Positions 40,389-54,028 of a DNA stretch of 64,000 bases are shown here, in pieces (the first letter of the stretch is position 1; each line of letters begins with the position of its first letter). The stretch lies in the NCBI GenBank assembly GCA_902560015.1, contig CACEKA010000001.1, forward strand, positions 124,001 through 188,000, read 5' to 3'. Below the pieces are notes generated by a model. That model did no database searches. It was not told the origin of the DNA and saw nothing but the letters and a program-made list of their open reading frames with translations. The translations under genes were made by a program, and so were the position numbers. The DNA is from an uncultured Pelagibacteraceae bacterium (GTDB taxonomy: Bacteria; Pseudomonadota; Alphaproteobacteria; Pelagibacterales; Pelagibacteraceae).

Positions 40389-40946
40389 TTATGCCTCTAT
40401 CATTCTATTTTCGATTTGTTGTAATTTATTTTTAATTGATGTGTCAACCATAGTACTACCTACTTGTACTATTAGACCTCCTATTAAACTTTCATCATGC
40501 TTATAGTTTAATTTTATTTTAGAGCTAAAATTCTCTGTAAGCTCATCTGTAATTTTTGTGATTTCATCACTAGATAATTCTTTTGCTGATTTTAATTCCG
40601 CTTTTAATTCTCCTCTTTTTTTAGAACAAATCTCAATAAAACTTTTTAAAATTTGTTCTACATAGAAGAAACGTTTTTTTGTAATTAAAAAACTTAAAAA
40701 ATTTTTTAATAAATTTTCAAAATTATTACTATCAGCTATATTACTTATAACTTTTAATAAATCTTCTTGGCTACTTGTAGGATCTTTAATTAAGTTTGAA
40801 AAATCTTTACTTGAAGAAATTAAATCTAAAATTGATAAAGATTGTTCTTCAATTTTTTCTAGAAGATTACTTTCACTCGCAAGCTCAAATAATGCTAATG
40901 AATATCTTCCAGCTGAAGTGATTGAAAAACCCTTGCTTTTACTCAA
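40389..40946 (-). CDS. atpH: ATP synthase F1 subunit delta
   Basis: A 185-residue peripheral-stalk subunit that joins F1 to the b subunits. It has SAGRYSLALFELA at the N-terminus and ELKSAKELSSDEITKITDEL with SLIGGLIVQVGSTMVDTSIK at the C-terminus. The start is TTG at 40946; an AGAGG ribosome binding site 7 nt upstream supports it and no in-frame ATG fits. It begins the F1 operon, downstream of priA across 109 bp. The F0 genes are elsewhere, as is normal in alphaproteobacteria. Confidence 0.95.
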   Translation of the reverse strand: MSKSKGFSITSAGRYSLALFELASESNLLEKIEEQSLSILDLISSSKDFSNLIKDPTSSQEDLLKVISNIADSNNFENLLKNFLSFLITKKRFFYVEQILKSFIEICSKKRGELKAELKSAKELSSDEITKITDELTENFSSKIKLNYKHDESLIGGLIVQVGSTMVDTSIKNKLQQIENRMIEA

Positions 40947-41055
40947 CTTGTTACCTCTATTAATGTTGAAGATTAATTTAAAATCACGCTCTAATTAGCA
41001 TATGCCTATAATGTCTTCAAGTAACACGTTCGTTAAAAAGGCTCTTTTTTTGGCT
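40947..41055 (-). promoter_or_regulatory. priA-atpHAGDC spacer, probable atp promoter region
   Basis: This 109-bp gap is the largest in the minus-strand block from leuD to atpC. On the minus strand it holds TTGAAG (41018-41013) with only weak -10 candidates downstream, and the AGAGG ribosome binding site of atpH. Near the priA stop is a small A/T hairpin (AAAAAG-AGC-CTTTTT) that is too weak to call a terminator. A promoter for the F1 operon is expected here, but the hexamers do not pin it down. Confidence 0.35.
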
Positions 41056-43011
41056 TTAATTAAAGTTTATTGGGTCAACATCAACTGAAAGTTTTATTCC
41101 TGAAGAAAATTTATAATTTGGGATAATTTTTGCTATCGAATGCTGTAATTTGAGAGATTTTGAGCCCCTAATTAACATTCTTATTCTAAATTTCCTATTT
41201 AATCTAAAAATTGGTGCACTAACTGGTCCTAACACTCTTCCTTCAATTTTTTTTTCAATAAAGTTTTTAAAATAAAAAGCTTCTTTTTCTAATTTAGGCT
41301 CATTGTCTCCTGTTAAAATTAATGAGATAAATCTTTGATAGGGCGGTAGCTTGTTTTGTCGTCTAATATCTAATTCTCTATCAAGAAAAATATCTGGATT
41401 ACTATTTGTTAAATCAGAAATCATTTTAGTATTAGTATTGTATGTTTGAAAATACACTGTAGCAGGTTTACCTGTTCTTCCTGCTCTTCCAGAGAGTTGA
41501 TGATACAATTGTAAATTTTTTTCAGCTCCTCTTAAATCATGTCCTTGTAAAGAAAGATCAATATCAACTACCACAATACAATTAAGGCTTGGAAAATGAA
41601 AACCTTTAGAAATTAATTGGGTTCCAACTAAAATTTGAACTTCATTATTGATTATTTTTTCTAATTTTTCACTAGAACTTTTTTTATTCATTGTATCACT
41701 TGAAAAAATTTCAATTTTTTTTGATGGAAAGTTTTTTTTTACTTCTTCTGATATTCTTTCAACACCAGGACCACTAAAAATAAATTCACAATTCCCATCT
41801 TTAACGCAAGTTCTTTTTAAAGAAGATTTAAAACCACAATAATGGCACAATAAATTATTCTTTTTTTTATGATAAACTAAATTAATTGAACAATTGGGAC
41901 ATGAGTAGCTATTGAAGCATTTATTGCAAAGTACATGTGGAGAAAACCCTCGTCTATTTAAAAAAAATAATACTTGGTCATTTTTATCAAGATGAAAATT
42001 TACCTTCTCAATTATTTTTTGTGAAAGCCAAGATTGTTTTTCTAATTTTGTTTCATTAAGATTAATTATTTCATAATTTGGTAGTGATGCGTTTTGGTAA
42101 CGTTTTTCTAATTTAGAAATACTATATTTACCTTTTTTAATATTTTCATAAGTTTCAATTGAAGGAACAGCAGTTATTAAATTAATAGGGATATTTTCAA
42201 ATGACGCTCTAGAAATAGCCATGTCTCTTGCATTATAAGTAACACCTTCATCTTGTTTGTAAGATTGATCATGTTCTTCATCAACAATAATTAAACCTAA
42301 TTTTTTAAATGGTAAAAATAATGATGATCTAGCACCTATGACAACTTTAATTTCTCCATTTGCAATTCCACTCCAGATAATTTCTTTCTTTTTTTTTGTA
42401 ACACCAGAATGCCAAACTGCTGGGGTAAAACCAAAAAATTCTATGAATTTTTTTTCAAATTGACCTGTTAAGCCAATTTCAGGTAATAAAATTAAGCCCT
42501 GAAAACCCTTATTTATTATGTCTTTAAGGGCTTCAAAATAGACTATGGTTTTTCCTGAGCCCGTTGTACCTTGAAGAACATGAACTCTAAATTTTTGATT
42601 GGAAACATTCATTTTTTTAAGGGATTTTTTTTGTTCTTCAGAAAGCTTTATTAAATTTTTTTTAATATCTGTTTCAAAAATTTTGTAAGTATCTTTTTGA
42701 AACTTTTCTACAGCACTACTGGTTAATAAAACCAGTTTTAAAGCCATTCCTTTTGGAATTATATTGTATTCTGAAAACCAATTAAGAAATTTAATAGTTG
42801 TTTTTTTTAATGGCGTAATATCTAATTTTTTTAAAACACTTTTTATTTTAAAATTTCTATTATTCTTTTTTTCAAATTCATCCCAAACGACACCTGTGAT
42901 TTTAGATTTACCAAAAGGCACCACCACATAATCACCTACTTTTAAATTAATATCACTCTCATAGGTAAAAGGATGATTGAATATATTTGGTAAAAGAATC
43001 GGTACTTTCAT
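41056..43011 (-). CDS. priA: Primosomal protein N' (replication restart helicase PriA)
   Basis: A 651-residue superfamily 2 helicase that reloads the replisome at collapsed forks. The Walker A motif is GTTGSGKT (148-155), followed by LLPEIGLTGQFE, the DEAH-type VDEEHDQSYKQ, and a cysteine-rich zinc-binding region (CNKCFNSYSCPNC, CHYCGF). The C-terminal helicase motifs are LVGTQLISKGFHFPSL and QLSGRAGRTGKPATVYFQT. It is somewhat short (E. coli 732) because the N-terminal 3'-end-binding domain is compact. It lies between lpdA and the atp operon, the usual alphaproteobacterial place beside atpH. Confidence 0.96.
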   Translation of the reverse strand: MKVPILLPNIFNHPFTYESDINLKVGDYVVVPFGKSKITGVVWDEFEKKNNRNFKIKSVLKKLDITPLKKTTIKFLNWFSEYNIIPKGMALKLVLLTSSAVEKFQKDTYKIFETDIKKNLIKLSEEQKKSLKKMNVSNQKFRVHVLQGTTGSGKTIVYFEALKDIINKGFQGLILLPEIGLTGQFEKKFIEFFGFTPAVWHSGVTKKKKEIIWSGIANGEIKVVIGARSSLFLPFKKLGLIIVDEEHDQSYKQDEGVTYNARDMAISRASFENIPINLITAVPSIETYENIKKGKYSISKLEKRYQNASLPNYEIINLNETKLEKQSWLSQKIIEKVNFHLDKNDQVLFFLNRRGFSPHVLCNKCFNSYSCPNCSINLVYHKKKNNLLCHYCGFKSSLKRTCVKDGNCEFIFSGPGVERISEEVKKNFPSKKIEIFSSDTMNKKSSSEKLEKIINNEVQILVGTQLISKGFHFPSLNCIVVVDIDLSLQGHDLRGAEKNLQLYHQLSGRAGRTGKPATVYFQTYNTNTKMISDLTNSNPDIFLDRELDIRRQNKLPPYQRFISLILTGDNEPKLEKEAFYFKNFIEKKIEGRVLGPVSAPIFRLNRKFRIRMLIRGSKSLKLQHSIAKIIPNYKFSSGIKLSVDVDPINFN

Positions 43012-43033
43012 ATCTAAATAATATGAAAAAAAA

Positions 43034-44434
43034 CTAAGAGTGTATTGCTCTTTTATCTACTGATAATGCTGCTTCTTTAACAGCTTCTGAAAATGTTGGG
43101 TGAGCATGACAAGTTCTAGCAATATCTTCAGAGCTAGCACCAAATTCCATTGCAACACCTATTTCTGCAATAAGCTCTCCTGCATGAGGGCCTATTATGT
43201 GGGCACCTAAAACTTTATCGGTAGTTTCATCTGCTAAAATTTTTACAAACCCTTCTGCATCATCTATAGCTTTTGCTCTTGAGTTTGCCATGAATGAAAA
43301 CTTACCAATTTTATATTTTATATTTAATTCTTTTAATTGCTCTTCTGTCTTTCCTATTGATGCAACTTCAGGTGTTGTATAAACAACTCCAGGAATTGTA
43401 TCATAATTAACATGGCCCGATTGACCTGCAATATTTTCTGCAACTGCAATTCCTTCATCTTCTGCCTTATGAGCTAACATTGGTCCACTTATGACATCAC
43501 CTATTGCATAAATATTATTTATATTAGTTTTAAATGTATTGTCTGTCTTAACCCTTTTTCTTTCATCTAATTCAACATCTGCAGCTTCTAAGTTTAAGCC
43601 ATTAGTGTTTGCTTTTCTACCAACTGAAATAAGCACAACATCACAATCAAAATTATTCTTATTTCCATCTTTATCAACTGTTGAAACAACTGCCCCTGAT
43701 TTATTATTTTGAATAGTTTCAACTTTATTTTGCATGTTAAATTTGATTCCTTGTTTTTTTAATATCTTCATAAATTCTGAAGAAATTTCTTTATCCATTC
43801 CAGGAGTAATATGATCTAAAAATTCTACTACCTGAACTTCAGCTCCCAATCTTGACCAAACAGAACCCATTTCTAATCCTATGTAGCCACCACCAACAAC
43901 AACCATTTTTTTTGGAACTCTATCTAATTTTAATGCCCCTGTTGAAGAAACAATAACCTTCTCATCAATCTCTATTCCTGGTAAGGAAACTGGCACAGAA
44001 CCTGTTGCTATAACTGTTTTTTCAGCTTCAATAGTAGTTTCTTGATTTTGATCATCTTTAATTATGATTTCATTTTGAGATTTGAAGCTTCCAATTCCTT
44101 TATAATAAGTTACTTTATTTTTCTTAAGCAAAAACTCGACACCTTTTGTAAGTATAGTCACTGCTTTATCCTTGCTTTTCATCATTTTTTCAAGATTTAG
44201 CTTAACTTCACCAACTTCAATTCCTTTGTTTGATAAGTTTTGAACTTTATGAAACTCTTCAGACAAATTTAGTAGGCTTTTTGAAGGTATACATCCTACA
44301 TTCAAACACGTTCCTCCAAGAGATCCTCTTGACTCAATACACGCTGTTTTTAGTCCGAGCTGAGCAAGTCTAATAGCACAAACATAACCACCAGGTCCTC
44401 CACCAATCACTACTGCTTGAAACTTTTCTGACAT
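43034..44434 (-). CDS. lpdA: Dihydrolipoyl dehydrogenase (E3)
   Basis: A 466-residue flavoprotein that reoxidises dihydrolipoyl groups of 2-oxoacid dehydrogenase complexes. It has FAD motif VVIGGGPGGYVCAIRLAQLG, redox-active Cys43 and Cys48 in GGTCLNVGCIPSK, NAD motif VVGGGYIGLEMGSVWSRLG, YAIGDV, and the active-site HAHPTFSEAVKEAAL. Placed directly after sucB, it probably serves 2-oxoglutarate dehydrogenase first. The 1-bp junction with sucB implies coupling. Confidence 0.98.
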   Translation of the reverse strand: MSEKFQAVVIGGGPGGYVCAIRLAQLGLKTACIESRGSLGGTCLNVGCIPSKSLLNLSEEFHKVQNLSNKGIEVGEVKLNLEKMMKSKDKAVTILTKGVEFLLKKNKVTYYKGIGSFKSQNEIIIKDDQNQETTIEAEKTVIATGSVPVSLPGIEIDEKVIVSSTGALKLDRVPKKMVVVGGGYIGLEMGSVWSRLGAEVQVVEFLDHITPGMDKEISSEFMKILKKQGIKFNMQNKVETIQNNKSGAVVSTVDKDGNKNNFDCDVVLISVGRKANTNGLNLEAADVELDERKRVKTDNTFKTNINNIYAIGDVISGPMLAHKAEDEGIAVAENIAGQSGHVNYDTIPGVVYTTPEVASIGKTEEQLKELNIKYKIGKFSFMANSRAKAIDDAEGFVKILADETTDKVLGAHIIGPHAGELIAEIGVAMEFGASSEDIARTCHAHPTFSEAVKEAALSVDKRAIHS

Positions 44435-45754
44435 TTAAATATCCAAAAATAACCTTCTAGGGTCTTCTAAGTTTTCTTTAATCATTTTTAAAAATGAAAC
44501 TGACTCTTTGCCATCAATTATTCTATGATCATATGACAAAGCCAAATACATAATAGGTCTAATTTTTATTTCTCCATCAACAACAACAGGTCTTTCAACA
44601 ATATTATGCATTCCAAGCACACCTGATTGAGGCAAGTTAAGTATTGGTGTTGATAACATTGATCCATACACGCCACCATTGCTTATTGTAAAAGTTCCTC
44701 CTTGAAGATCTTCTATAGTTAATTTTCCATCTCTTGCTTTTTCTGAAATTTCTTTAATATTCTTTTCAATTTCAGCAAATGATAATTCATCAGCATTTCT
44801 TAAAACTGGAACAACTAAACCTTTTTCAGTTCCTACAGCAAAACTGAGATTGTAATAATTTTTATAAATTATTTCATCACCATCTATTTCAGCATTTACT
44901 GCTGGGAAATTTTTTAATGCAAAAACACATGCTTTGACGAAAAAGGACATGAAACCTAATTTTATTCCATAGCGATTTTTAAAATCTTGCTGATTTTCTT
45001 TCCTCATTTCCATAATATTAGTCATATCAACTTCATTAAATGTAGTTAATAAAGCTGCATTTTCTTGTGCTTGTTTTAGTCTCTTAGCTATCGTTTGTCT
45101 AAGTCTAGTCATTTTAATTCTTTCTTCTTGACCATACTTAACTTTTCTTTCTGATGGCTGCGGATTAGCTCCCATCAAACTTATTAAGTCACCTTTTAAA
45201 ACTCTTCCATCTTTTCCTGAGCCTTGAACTGAATTAATATCTATTTTGTTTTCTGTAACAATTTTTCTAACTGCTGGTGAAAGTGATTGGCTTTCTGTTT
45301 TAGTTTTAGGTTCTGATTTCTCTATTTTAGCCTTTGGAACTTCTTCCTCTTTGACTTCATCAGTCAAAACTAATGGTTCGTCCTTATTATTTTTTTTAAC
45401 TTTTTCCTCAAAAATTATTGGTTCTTTTTTAGATGGGTCTAATTTAATTACATTGTCTTCTTTTTGAGAGGGCTCTTCTTTTTTAGTCACCTCTTTTTTT
45501 ACTAATTCTGCTGATCCGCTTTCTGATACTAACCCAAGCAATGCTCCTACTTCTACCACAGAACCATCTTTCGAATTTATTTCAGTTAAAATACCTTTTA
45601 TAGGTGATGGAACTTCTAGATTAACTTTATCTGTTTCAAGCTCTACTATAGGCTCGTCTGCTTCAACAGTATCACCAGTATTTTTTAGCCATTTTGCGAC
45701 TGTTGCCTCATTAATACTTTCTCCAAGAACAGGAACTACAATTTTTTCAGTCAT
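44435..45754 (-). CDS. sucB: Dihydrolipoyllysine succinyltransferase (E2 of 2-oxoglutarate dehydrogenase)
   Basis: A 439-residue E2 subunit. One lipoyl domain sits at the N-terminus with lipoylated Lys43 in [11 protein letters not shown] long charged Lys/Glu linker (about 80-155) follows, then a peripheral-subunit-binding domain ([20 protein letters not shown]...), and the catalytic domain ending in [13 protein letters not shown] with His410 and Asp414. It transfers the succinyl group to CoA. It is 6 bp downstream of sucA. Confidence 0.98.
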   Translation of the reverse strand: MTEKIVVPVLGESINEATVAKWLKNTGDTVEADEPIVELETDKVNLEVPSPIKGILTEINSKDGSVVEVGALLGLVSESGSAELVKKEVTKKEEPSQKEDNVIKLDPSKKEPIIFEEKVKKNNKDEPLVLTDEVKEEEVPKAKIEKSEPKTKTESQSLSPAVRKIVTENKIDINSVQGSGKDGRVLKGDLISLMGANPQPSERKVKYGQEERIKMTRLRQTIAKRLKQAQENAALLTTFNEVDMTNIMEMRKENQQDFKNRYGIKLGFMSFFVKACVFALKNFPAVNAEIDGDEIIYKNYYNLSFAVGTEKGLVVPVLRNADELSFAEIEKNIKEISEKARDGKLTIEDLQGGTFTISNGGVYGSMLSTPILNLPQSGVLGMHNIVERPVVVDGEIKIRPIMYLALSYDHRIIDGKESVSFLKMIKENLEDPRRLFLDI

Positions 45755-45760
45755 TTATAA

Positions 45761-48670
45761 TTATTCAAATACCTTACCAATTATTTCTTGTTGTTGAGAA
45801 TTATGCCTCTTCGCATATCCAGTTGCTGGAGTTGCATCAGGGCTTCTTCCTATATAAGAAACTTCGTTATTATTAGCCTTAATAGTGTCTAATGTCCATT
45901 GGATATAATCTCTTACTGAGAACCATGCACCCATATTTTTAGGCTCTTCCTGACACCAAAAAAATTTGGCATTCTCTGCATATGGTTTTAATTCTTTAAC
46001 AAGTGTTTTTGCAGGGAATGGGTAAAGTTGCTCTATTCTAAATAAAATTACATCATCTTTTTTTAATTTTTCTCTAGCTTCTAATAAATCGAAATAAATT
46101 TTTCCTGAACATAAAATTACCTTTTTGATTTCAGAATTTTCTTTTAATTTTATAAAACCTTGAATTTGTGGATCTATAGCATGATCCCAAAGTATTCTAT
46201 GAAAAGTATTTGATTTACTAAAATCCTCTAAATTTGAAACACAATATTTATTTCTAAGTAAAGATTTTGGAGTCATCATAATTAGAGGTTTTCTAAAATC
46301 TCTGTGCATTTGTCTTCTAAGAGCATGAAAATAATTTGCAGGAGTTGTACAATTCATAACTTGCATATTATCGTTTGAGCACAACTGTAAAAATCTTTCT
46401 AATCGAGCTGATGAATGTTCGGGTCCTTGGCCTTCATATCCATGAGGTAACAACATTACTAACCCCGAAGCTCTTCTCCATTTTCTTTCTCCAGAGGCAA
46501 TAAATTGATCAATTACAACTTGTGCACCATTTGCAAAATCTCCAAACTGTGCTTCCCATAGAGTAAGCGTGTTAGGTTCTACCAAGCTATAACCATATTC
46601 AAATCCTAGAACAGCTAATTCAGATAAAAAGCTATCAACAACTTCAAATTGTTTCTGATTGTTTGAAATATTATTTAAAGGAACATATCGAGTATTATCT
46701 TTTTGATTTCTTAAAACTGAATGTCTTTGACTAAAAGTTCCTCTTCCCGAGTCTTGTCCAACTAATCTTACTGGGTAGCCTTCTTCTAATAGAGATCCAA
46801 ACGCTAAAGCTTCAGCTGTTGACCAATCAATATTAGATCCCCTTTTAACAGCTTCTTTTCTATTATTTAATATTTTAACTATAGTTTTATGCAAATTTAA
46901 ATCATCAGAAGATGCATTTATTTTTTCTGAAATCGCTAATAATTTTTTGGTATCTGCACCTGTTACGCCTCTTTTATCTTTTCCTTTTTCTGGTTTGTAA
47001 GCTGACCATGTACCTTCGAACCAAGCAATTTTTGGTTTGTAATCTTTCGCATTTTTAAACTGATCGTCAAGTAAGTTTTTAAAAGTCTTAATAGAATTAT
47101 CTAAGCTTTCATTTGATATAATATTTTCGTCTACAAGTTTTTTTCCATAAACTTTTGTTGTTGAGGGATGTGATCTAATTTTTTCATACATCAAAGGTTG
47201 AGTAAACGATGGTTCATCTCCTTCGTTGTGACCAAACCTTCGATAACAAATTAGATCCACAACTACATCTCTGTTAAACTTTAATCTAAACTCTGTTGCT
47301 ATTCTAGCCGCATAAACAACTGCTTCTGGATCATCTCCATTTGCGTGAATTATTGGAGCATCAACCATCTTTGCTATATCAGAAGGATATGGAGATGATC
47401 GAGCAAACCTTGGGCTAGTAGTAAAACCTATTTGATTATTGACTATTATGTGAATTGTACCACCAGTATTATGCCCAGGTAGCCCAGACATCGCAAAACA
47501 TTCAGCAACAACACCTTGACCAGCAAACGCTGCATCGCCGTGGATTAAAATTGGAATTACTTTATTTCTCTCTTTATCTTTATGAAAATATTGTTTTGCC
47601 CTGGTTTGACCAAGCACCACAGGATTAACTGCTTCTAAATGTGATGGATTATCGGTTAAACTTACATGAACTGAATTTCCATCAAACTCTCTATTAGATG
47701 AGGCACCTAAATGATATTTTACATCTCCTGCCCCTTCTTCTGATGAAGTTCCAAATTCTCCAGCAAATTCATTAAATATTCTTTTGTAAGACTTTTGCAA
47801 TACGTTAGCTAAAACATTTAATCGTCCTCTGTGAGACATACCAATCTTGACTTCTTTTACTTGGGACTGACCACTAATTTTAATTATTTGTTCTAAAGCA
47901 GGTATTAGACTTTCTCCCCCATCTAATCCAAATCTTTTAGTTCCGACATATTTAGTATGAAGAAATTTTTCAAAACCTTCTGCTTGAATTAATTTATTTA
48001 GAATAGCTTCTTTACCATTTTTGGTAAAATTTAAATTATCATCTGATTTTTCAATTCTATCTCTAAACCATTTTCTCTCTGTTGGATTGGAAATGTGCAT
48101 ATATTCATAACCAACGGGTCCACAATAAGTTTTTTTTAAAAAACCTAAAATTTCCTTAATGTTTGAATTTTGTCTGTTGATAACCCCACCAAGATAAATG
48201 TTTTTTTGGTAATCTGTTTTTTTAAAACCAAAAGACTCAGGATGAAGTTCATCTAAATAATCTGATTTCATCAATTCAAGTGGATCAAGTTTAGCTATAA
48301 GATGTCCACGTTGTCTGTATGATCTAATCATTGAAACTGCTTTAATAGAGTCTTCGTTAGATCTTGATGAACCTGGACTTAAGTCATTATTATTTACTGT
48401 AATTCTATTAAAATTTTGTTCTTGTTGGTCAATTTTTTTTTGAAGTTCGTCAATATCTACTGTATTTTTTTTAGGGCCCCATGAAGGACCATTAATTTCT
48501 TTTGCAATAATATTTAATTCGTCGCCAATACCTTCAAAATAATCTTTCCAACTGTCTGGTAAATCAGGTTCCTTATTAACAAACTTTAGATACATCCGTT
48601 CAATAAATGCACTATTAGATTTGTTTAAAAATGAAGTTTTTTCGTATTCGAGATTTTTTGATGCTGACAT
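45761..48670 (-). CDS. sucA: 2-Oxoglutarate dehydrogenase E1 component
   Basis: A 969-residue thiamine-diphosphate enzyme that decarboxylates 2-oxoglutarate in the TCA cycle. Recognisable blocks are SNSAFIERMYLKFV with PDLPDSWKDYFEG at the N-terminus, GMSHRGRLNVLANVLQK, HGDAAFAGQGVVAECFAMS, HIIVNNQIGFTT, CYRRFGHNEGDEPSFTQPLM, GQDSGRGTFSQRHSVL and LPHGYEGQGPEHSSARLERF. Length agrees with proteobacterial SucA (about 930-990). It lies 34 bp downstream of sucD. Confidence 0.99.
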   Translation of the reverse strand: MSASKNLEYEKTSFLNKSNSAFIERMYLKFVNKEPDLPDSWKDYFEGIGDELNIIAKEINGPSWGPKKNTVDIDELQKKIDQQEQNFNRITVNNNDLSPGSSRSNEDSIKAVSMIRSYRQRGHLIAKLDPLELMKSDYLDELHPESFGFKKTDYQKNIYLGGVINRQNSNIKEILGFLKKTYCGPVGYEYMHISNPTERKWFRDRIEKSDDNLNFTKNGKEAILNKLIQAEGFEKFLHTKYVGTKRFGLDGGESLIPALEQIIKISGQSQVKEVKIGMSHRGRLNVLANVLQKSYKRIFNEFAGEFGTSSEEGAGDVKYHLGASSNREFDGNSVHVSLTDNPSHLEAVNPVVLGQTRAKQYFHKDKERNKVIPILIHGDAAFAGQGVVAECFAMSGLPGHNTGGTIHIIVNNQIGFTTSPRFARSSPYPSDIAKMVDAPIIHANGDDPEAVVYAARIATEFRLKFNRDVVVDLICYRRFGHNEGDEPSFTQPLMYEKIRSHPSTTKVYGKKLVDENIISNESLDNSIKTFKNLLDDQFKNAKDYKPKIAWFEGTWSAYKPEKGKDKRGVTGADTKKLLAISEKINASSDDLNLHKTIVKILNNRKEAVKRGSNIDWSTAEALAFGSLLEEGYPVRLVGQDSGRGTFSQRHSVLRNQKDNTRYVPLNNISNNQKQFEVVDSFLSELAVLGFEYGYSLVEPNTLTLWEAQFGDFANGAQVVIDQFIASGERKWRRASGLVMLLPHGYEGQGPEHSSARLERFLQLCSNDNMQVMNCTTPANYFHALRRQMHRDFRKPLIMMTPKSLLRNKYCVSNLEDFSKSNTFHRILWDHAIDPQIQGFIKLKENSEIKKVILCSGKIYFDLLEAREKLKKDDVILFRIEQLYPFPAKTLVKELKPYAENAKFFWCQEEPKNMGAWFSVRDYIQWTLDTIKANNNEVSYIGRSPDATPATGYAKRHNSQQQEIIGKVFE

Positions 48671-48704
48671 CTATTTATTTAATATAGTCCTCTAATATTA
48701 TTTT

Positions 48705-49580
48705 TCAATTTGACAATTTATTAAATAAAGTTTTTCCAATTATTGAAGGCGATTTTGCGACTGTAATGCCAGATTCTTCCATTTTTGTAATCTTATCTTC
48801 AGCACCACCTTTTCCTCCTGAAATAATAGCTCCTGCATGACCCATTCTACGTCCAGGGGGAGCTGTAATTCCTGCAATAAATCCAACCATTGGTTTTTTG
48901 ATTTTGTGATTTTTTACAAACTCTGCAGCTTCTTCTTCTGCTGTGCCCCCAATTTCTCCAATCATTAAAATAGATTCTGTCTCTTCATCGTTTAAAAATA
49001 AGTCTAAACAATCAATAAAGTTTGTTCCATTAATTGGATCACCTCCGATACCAATACAAGTTGATTGACCTAAACCATTCTCAGTTGTTTGTGCTACTGC
49101 CTCGTAGGTAAGAGTTCCAGATCTTGAAACAATTCCAACTGATCCTCTTTTATGAATATTTCCTGGCATAATTCCAATTTTACATTCATCTGGAGTAATT
49201 ATTCCCGGGCAATTAGGTCCAATCAATCTACTTTTTGAACCATTTAATTTTTGTCTTACTTTAAGCATATCCTGGACTGGAATACCTTCTGTAATACAAA
49301 CAATTAATTCTATTGATGCATCTATTGCTTCTATAATTGCAGCAGCAGCAAATTTAGCTGGAACATAAATCATTGTTGCATCTGCACCTACATTATCTTT
49401 TGCTTCGATAACGCTATTAAAAACAGGTCTATCTAAATGTTTTTGACCACCCTTTTTTGGAGTTACACCACCAACTAAATTAGTTCCATATTTAATTGCT
49501 TGTTCAGAGTGAAAAGTACCATGTGCACCTGTAAAGCCTTGACAAATTACTTTTGTGTTTTTGTTTACTAAAACAGACAT
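48705..49580 (-). CDS. sucD: Succinate-CoA ligase subunit alpha
   Basis: A 291-residue CoA-binding subunit. The N-terminal [17 protein letters not shown] binds Co[11 protein letters not shown] and [10 protein letters not shown] are typical, and the phosphorylated His248 is in [10 protein letters not shown]. It makes succinate and a nucleoside triphosphate from succinyl-CoA. It starts 1 bp after sucC. Confidence 0.99.
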   Translation of the reverse strand: MSVLVNKNTKVICQGFTGAHGTFHSEQAIKYGTNLVGGVTPKKGGQKHLDRPVFNSVIEAKDNVGADATMIYVPAKFAAAAIIEAIDASIELIVCITEGIPVQDMLKVRQKLNGSKSRLIGPNCPGIITPDECKIGIMPGNIHKRGSVGIVSRSGTLTYEAVAQTTENGLGQSTCIGIGGDPINGTNFIDCLDLFLNDEETESILMIGEIGGTAEEEAAEFVKNHKIKKPMVGFIAGITAPPGRRMGHAGAIISGGKGGAEDKITKMEESGITVAKSPSIIGKTLFNKLSN

Positions 49581-49581
49581 C

Positions 49582-50742
49582 TTATTTAATTGCCTCTACA
49601 ATCTTCTTTGCTGCATCATCTAAATTTTCAGCAGATATTAACTTTAATCCTGAGTTATCTAATATTTCTTTTCCTTCTTTAAAATTTGTACCAGCAAGTC
49701 TAACAACTAATGGAACACTGATATTTATTTCTTTGGCTGCATCTACCACTCCTTGAGCAAGTACATCGCATCTCATTATTCCTCCAAAAATATTTATTAA
49801 AATTCCTTTAACATTTTTGTCTGATAGAATTATCTTCAAAGCTGCTGAAACTTTTTCTTTTGAAGCACCACCGCCAACATCTAAAAAATTAGCTGGCTCT
49901 TTTCCATATAATTTAATTATGTCCATAGTTGCCATGGCTAAACCTGCCCCATTAACCATACAACCAATACTTCCATCCAATTTTATGTAAGCTAGATCAT
50001 GTTTACTTGCCTCAACTTCTGTCGGATCCTCTTCATTTAAATCTCTTAATTCAACAATCTCAGGATGTCTAAATAAAGCATTCGAGTCAAAGTTTACTTT
50101 TGCATCTAAACAAATTACCTTTTCTTCTTTAGTTAAGATTAATGGATTGACCTCAACCATATTTGCATCTGTGCTTATAAACATTTGATAAATTGATTTT
50201 ATTAGTGAAATTGCTTGTATTTTAGCACCATCATTTAAGTTAAAAATTTTAATTATCTCTTCACAATCTTTGTCTGAAATTTCATTACTTATATCAACTT
50301 TAGTTGTTATGATTTTTTCAGGTGAACTACTTGCCACCTCTTCAATATCCATTCCACCTTGGTCACTAGATATAAAAGCTATTTTAGAACTGGCTCTATC
50401 AACTAAACAAGATAAATAAAACTCTTTGTCTATGTTTGATGACTCTTCAACATATAATCTCTTTACTTCTCTTCCTTCAGGACCTGTTTGATGAGTTACT
50501 AAAGTTTTTCCCATCATCTCTTTTGCAGCCTCATTTAACTCTTCAATAGTATCTAATATTTTTACTCCCCCTGCTTTTCCTCTTCCGCCAGCATGGATTT
50601 GAGCTTTTAAAACATATTTTTTTGTATTTAATGACTTTGCTTTTTCTACTAATTCATCAACAGTAAGAGCAAAGACACCCTCTGGAACATTTGCTCCATA
50701 TTTCTTTAGAATTTGCTTAGCTTGATGTTCGTGAATATTCAT
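49582..50742 (-). CDS. sucC: Succinate-CoA ligase (ADP-forming) subunit beta
   Basis: A 386-residue ATP-grasp subunit that binds nucleotide and succinate. It starts [20 protein letters not shown], with the [15 protein letters not shown] loop, [11 protein letters not shown] and [20 protein letters not shown] near the C-terminus. It is 2 bp downstream of mdh, giving the typical alphaproteobacterial order mdh-sucC-sucD-sucA-sucB. Confidence 0.99.
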   Translation of the reverse strand: MNIHEHQAKQILKKYGANVPEGVFALTVDELVEKAKSLNTKKYVLKAQIHAGGRGKAGGVKILDTIEELNEAAKEMMGKTLVTHQTGPEGREVKRLYVEESSNIDKEFYLSCLVDRASSKIAFISSDQGGMDIEEVASSSPEKIITTKVDISNEISDKDCEEIIKIFNLNDGAKIQAISLIKSIYQMFISTDANMVEVNPLILTKEEKVICLDAKVNFDSNALFRHPEIVELRDLNEEDPTEVEASKHDLAYIKLDGSIGCMVNGAGLAMATMDIIKLYGKEPANFLDVGGGASKEKVSAALKIILSDKNVKGILINIFGGIMRCDVLAQGVVDAAKEINISVPLVVRLAGTNFKEGKEILDNSGLKLISAENLDDAAKKIVEAIK

Positions 50743-50744
50743 TA

Positions 50745-53209
<2,465 letters not shown>

Positions 53210-53248
53210 GAATAAGGTCTTTTAAATCAAAAAAGCTTGTTAGTCTAT

Positions 53249-54028
53249 TTAAACATTAGCTTTAGCAATCATTTTTTTTAATTCAGCAATTGCTTTTGCT
53301 GGATTTAAGCCTTTTGGACAAGCATTAGTACAGTTTAAGATGGTATGACATCTATAAAGTTTTAGTTCATCTGCAACTTTTTTTAATCTTATTTCTCTTT
53401 CCTCGTCTCTGCTATCAATAATCCATCTATAAGCTTGAAGAAGAACTGCAGGACCCAAGTATTTATCTCCATTCCACCAATAACTTGGGCAAGAAGTTGA
53501 GCAACATGCACACATAATACACTCATAGGCACCATCAAGTTTAGCTCTCTCTTCTTTTGATTGTGTTATTTCAGTTGTTTCTTTTGTTGAATTATTTTTT
53601 AACCAAGGCTCAATCGATTGATATTGTTTGTAAAGTCCATCTAAGTCACCAATTAAATCTCTTTTAACTTTTAAGTGTGGCAAAGGATAAATATTTATAT
53701 CACCATCAATTTCTGCATGAGATGTAGTGCATGCAAGACCATTTTTACCTCCCATATTCATAGCACAAGATCCACAAACTCCATGTGCGCATGATCTTCG
53801 GTAAGCTAATGTTGGATCAATTTCATTCTTAATTTTATTTAGAATATCTAAAACTTTTGAAGGACAATTATCCATATCCACTTCATAAGTATCTAACCTA
53901 GGATTCTCCTCTGTAGAAGGATCCCATCGGTAAACATTTACTTTTCTGATATTTTTTGAACCAGTTTTATCTTGATAATATTTACCTTTAGTAACCTCTG
54001 AATTTTTAGGTAAATTTATTTGAACCAT
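53249..54028 (-). CDS. sdhB: Succinate dehydrogenase iron-sulfur subunit
   Basis: A 259-residue subunit carrying three clusters. The 2Fe-2S ligands are Cys80, Cys85, Cys88 and Cys100 ([12 protein letters not shown]...). The ferredoxin-type part has Cys170, Cys173, Cys176 and Cys180 ([12 protein letters not shown]), then Cys227, Cys233 and Cys237 ([14 protein letters not shown]) for 4Fe-4S and 3Fe-4S. It passes electrons from SdhA to quinone. It overlaps sdhA by 1 bp. Confidence 0.99.
   Translation of the reverse strand: MVQINLPKNSEVTKGKYYQDKTGSKNIRKVNVYRWDPSTEENPRLDTYEVDMDNCPSKVLDILNKIKNEIDPTLAYRRSCAHGVCGSCAMNMGGKNGLACTTSHAEIDGDINIYPLPHLKVKRDLIGDLDGLYKQYQSIEPWLKNNSTKETTEITQSKEERAKLDGAYECIMCACCSTSCPSYWWNGDKYLGPAVLLQAYRWIIDSRDEEREIRLKKVADELKLYRCHTILNCTNACPKGLNPAKAIAELKKMIAKANV

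Noticed and set aside
41035..41055. Possible intrinsic terminator after priA
   Set aside because: The hairpin is six A-T rich pairs with a 3-nt loop and one G-C pair, too weak to support a call.
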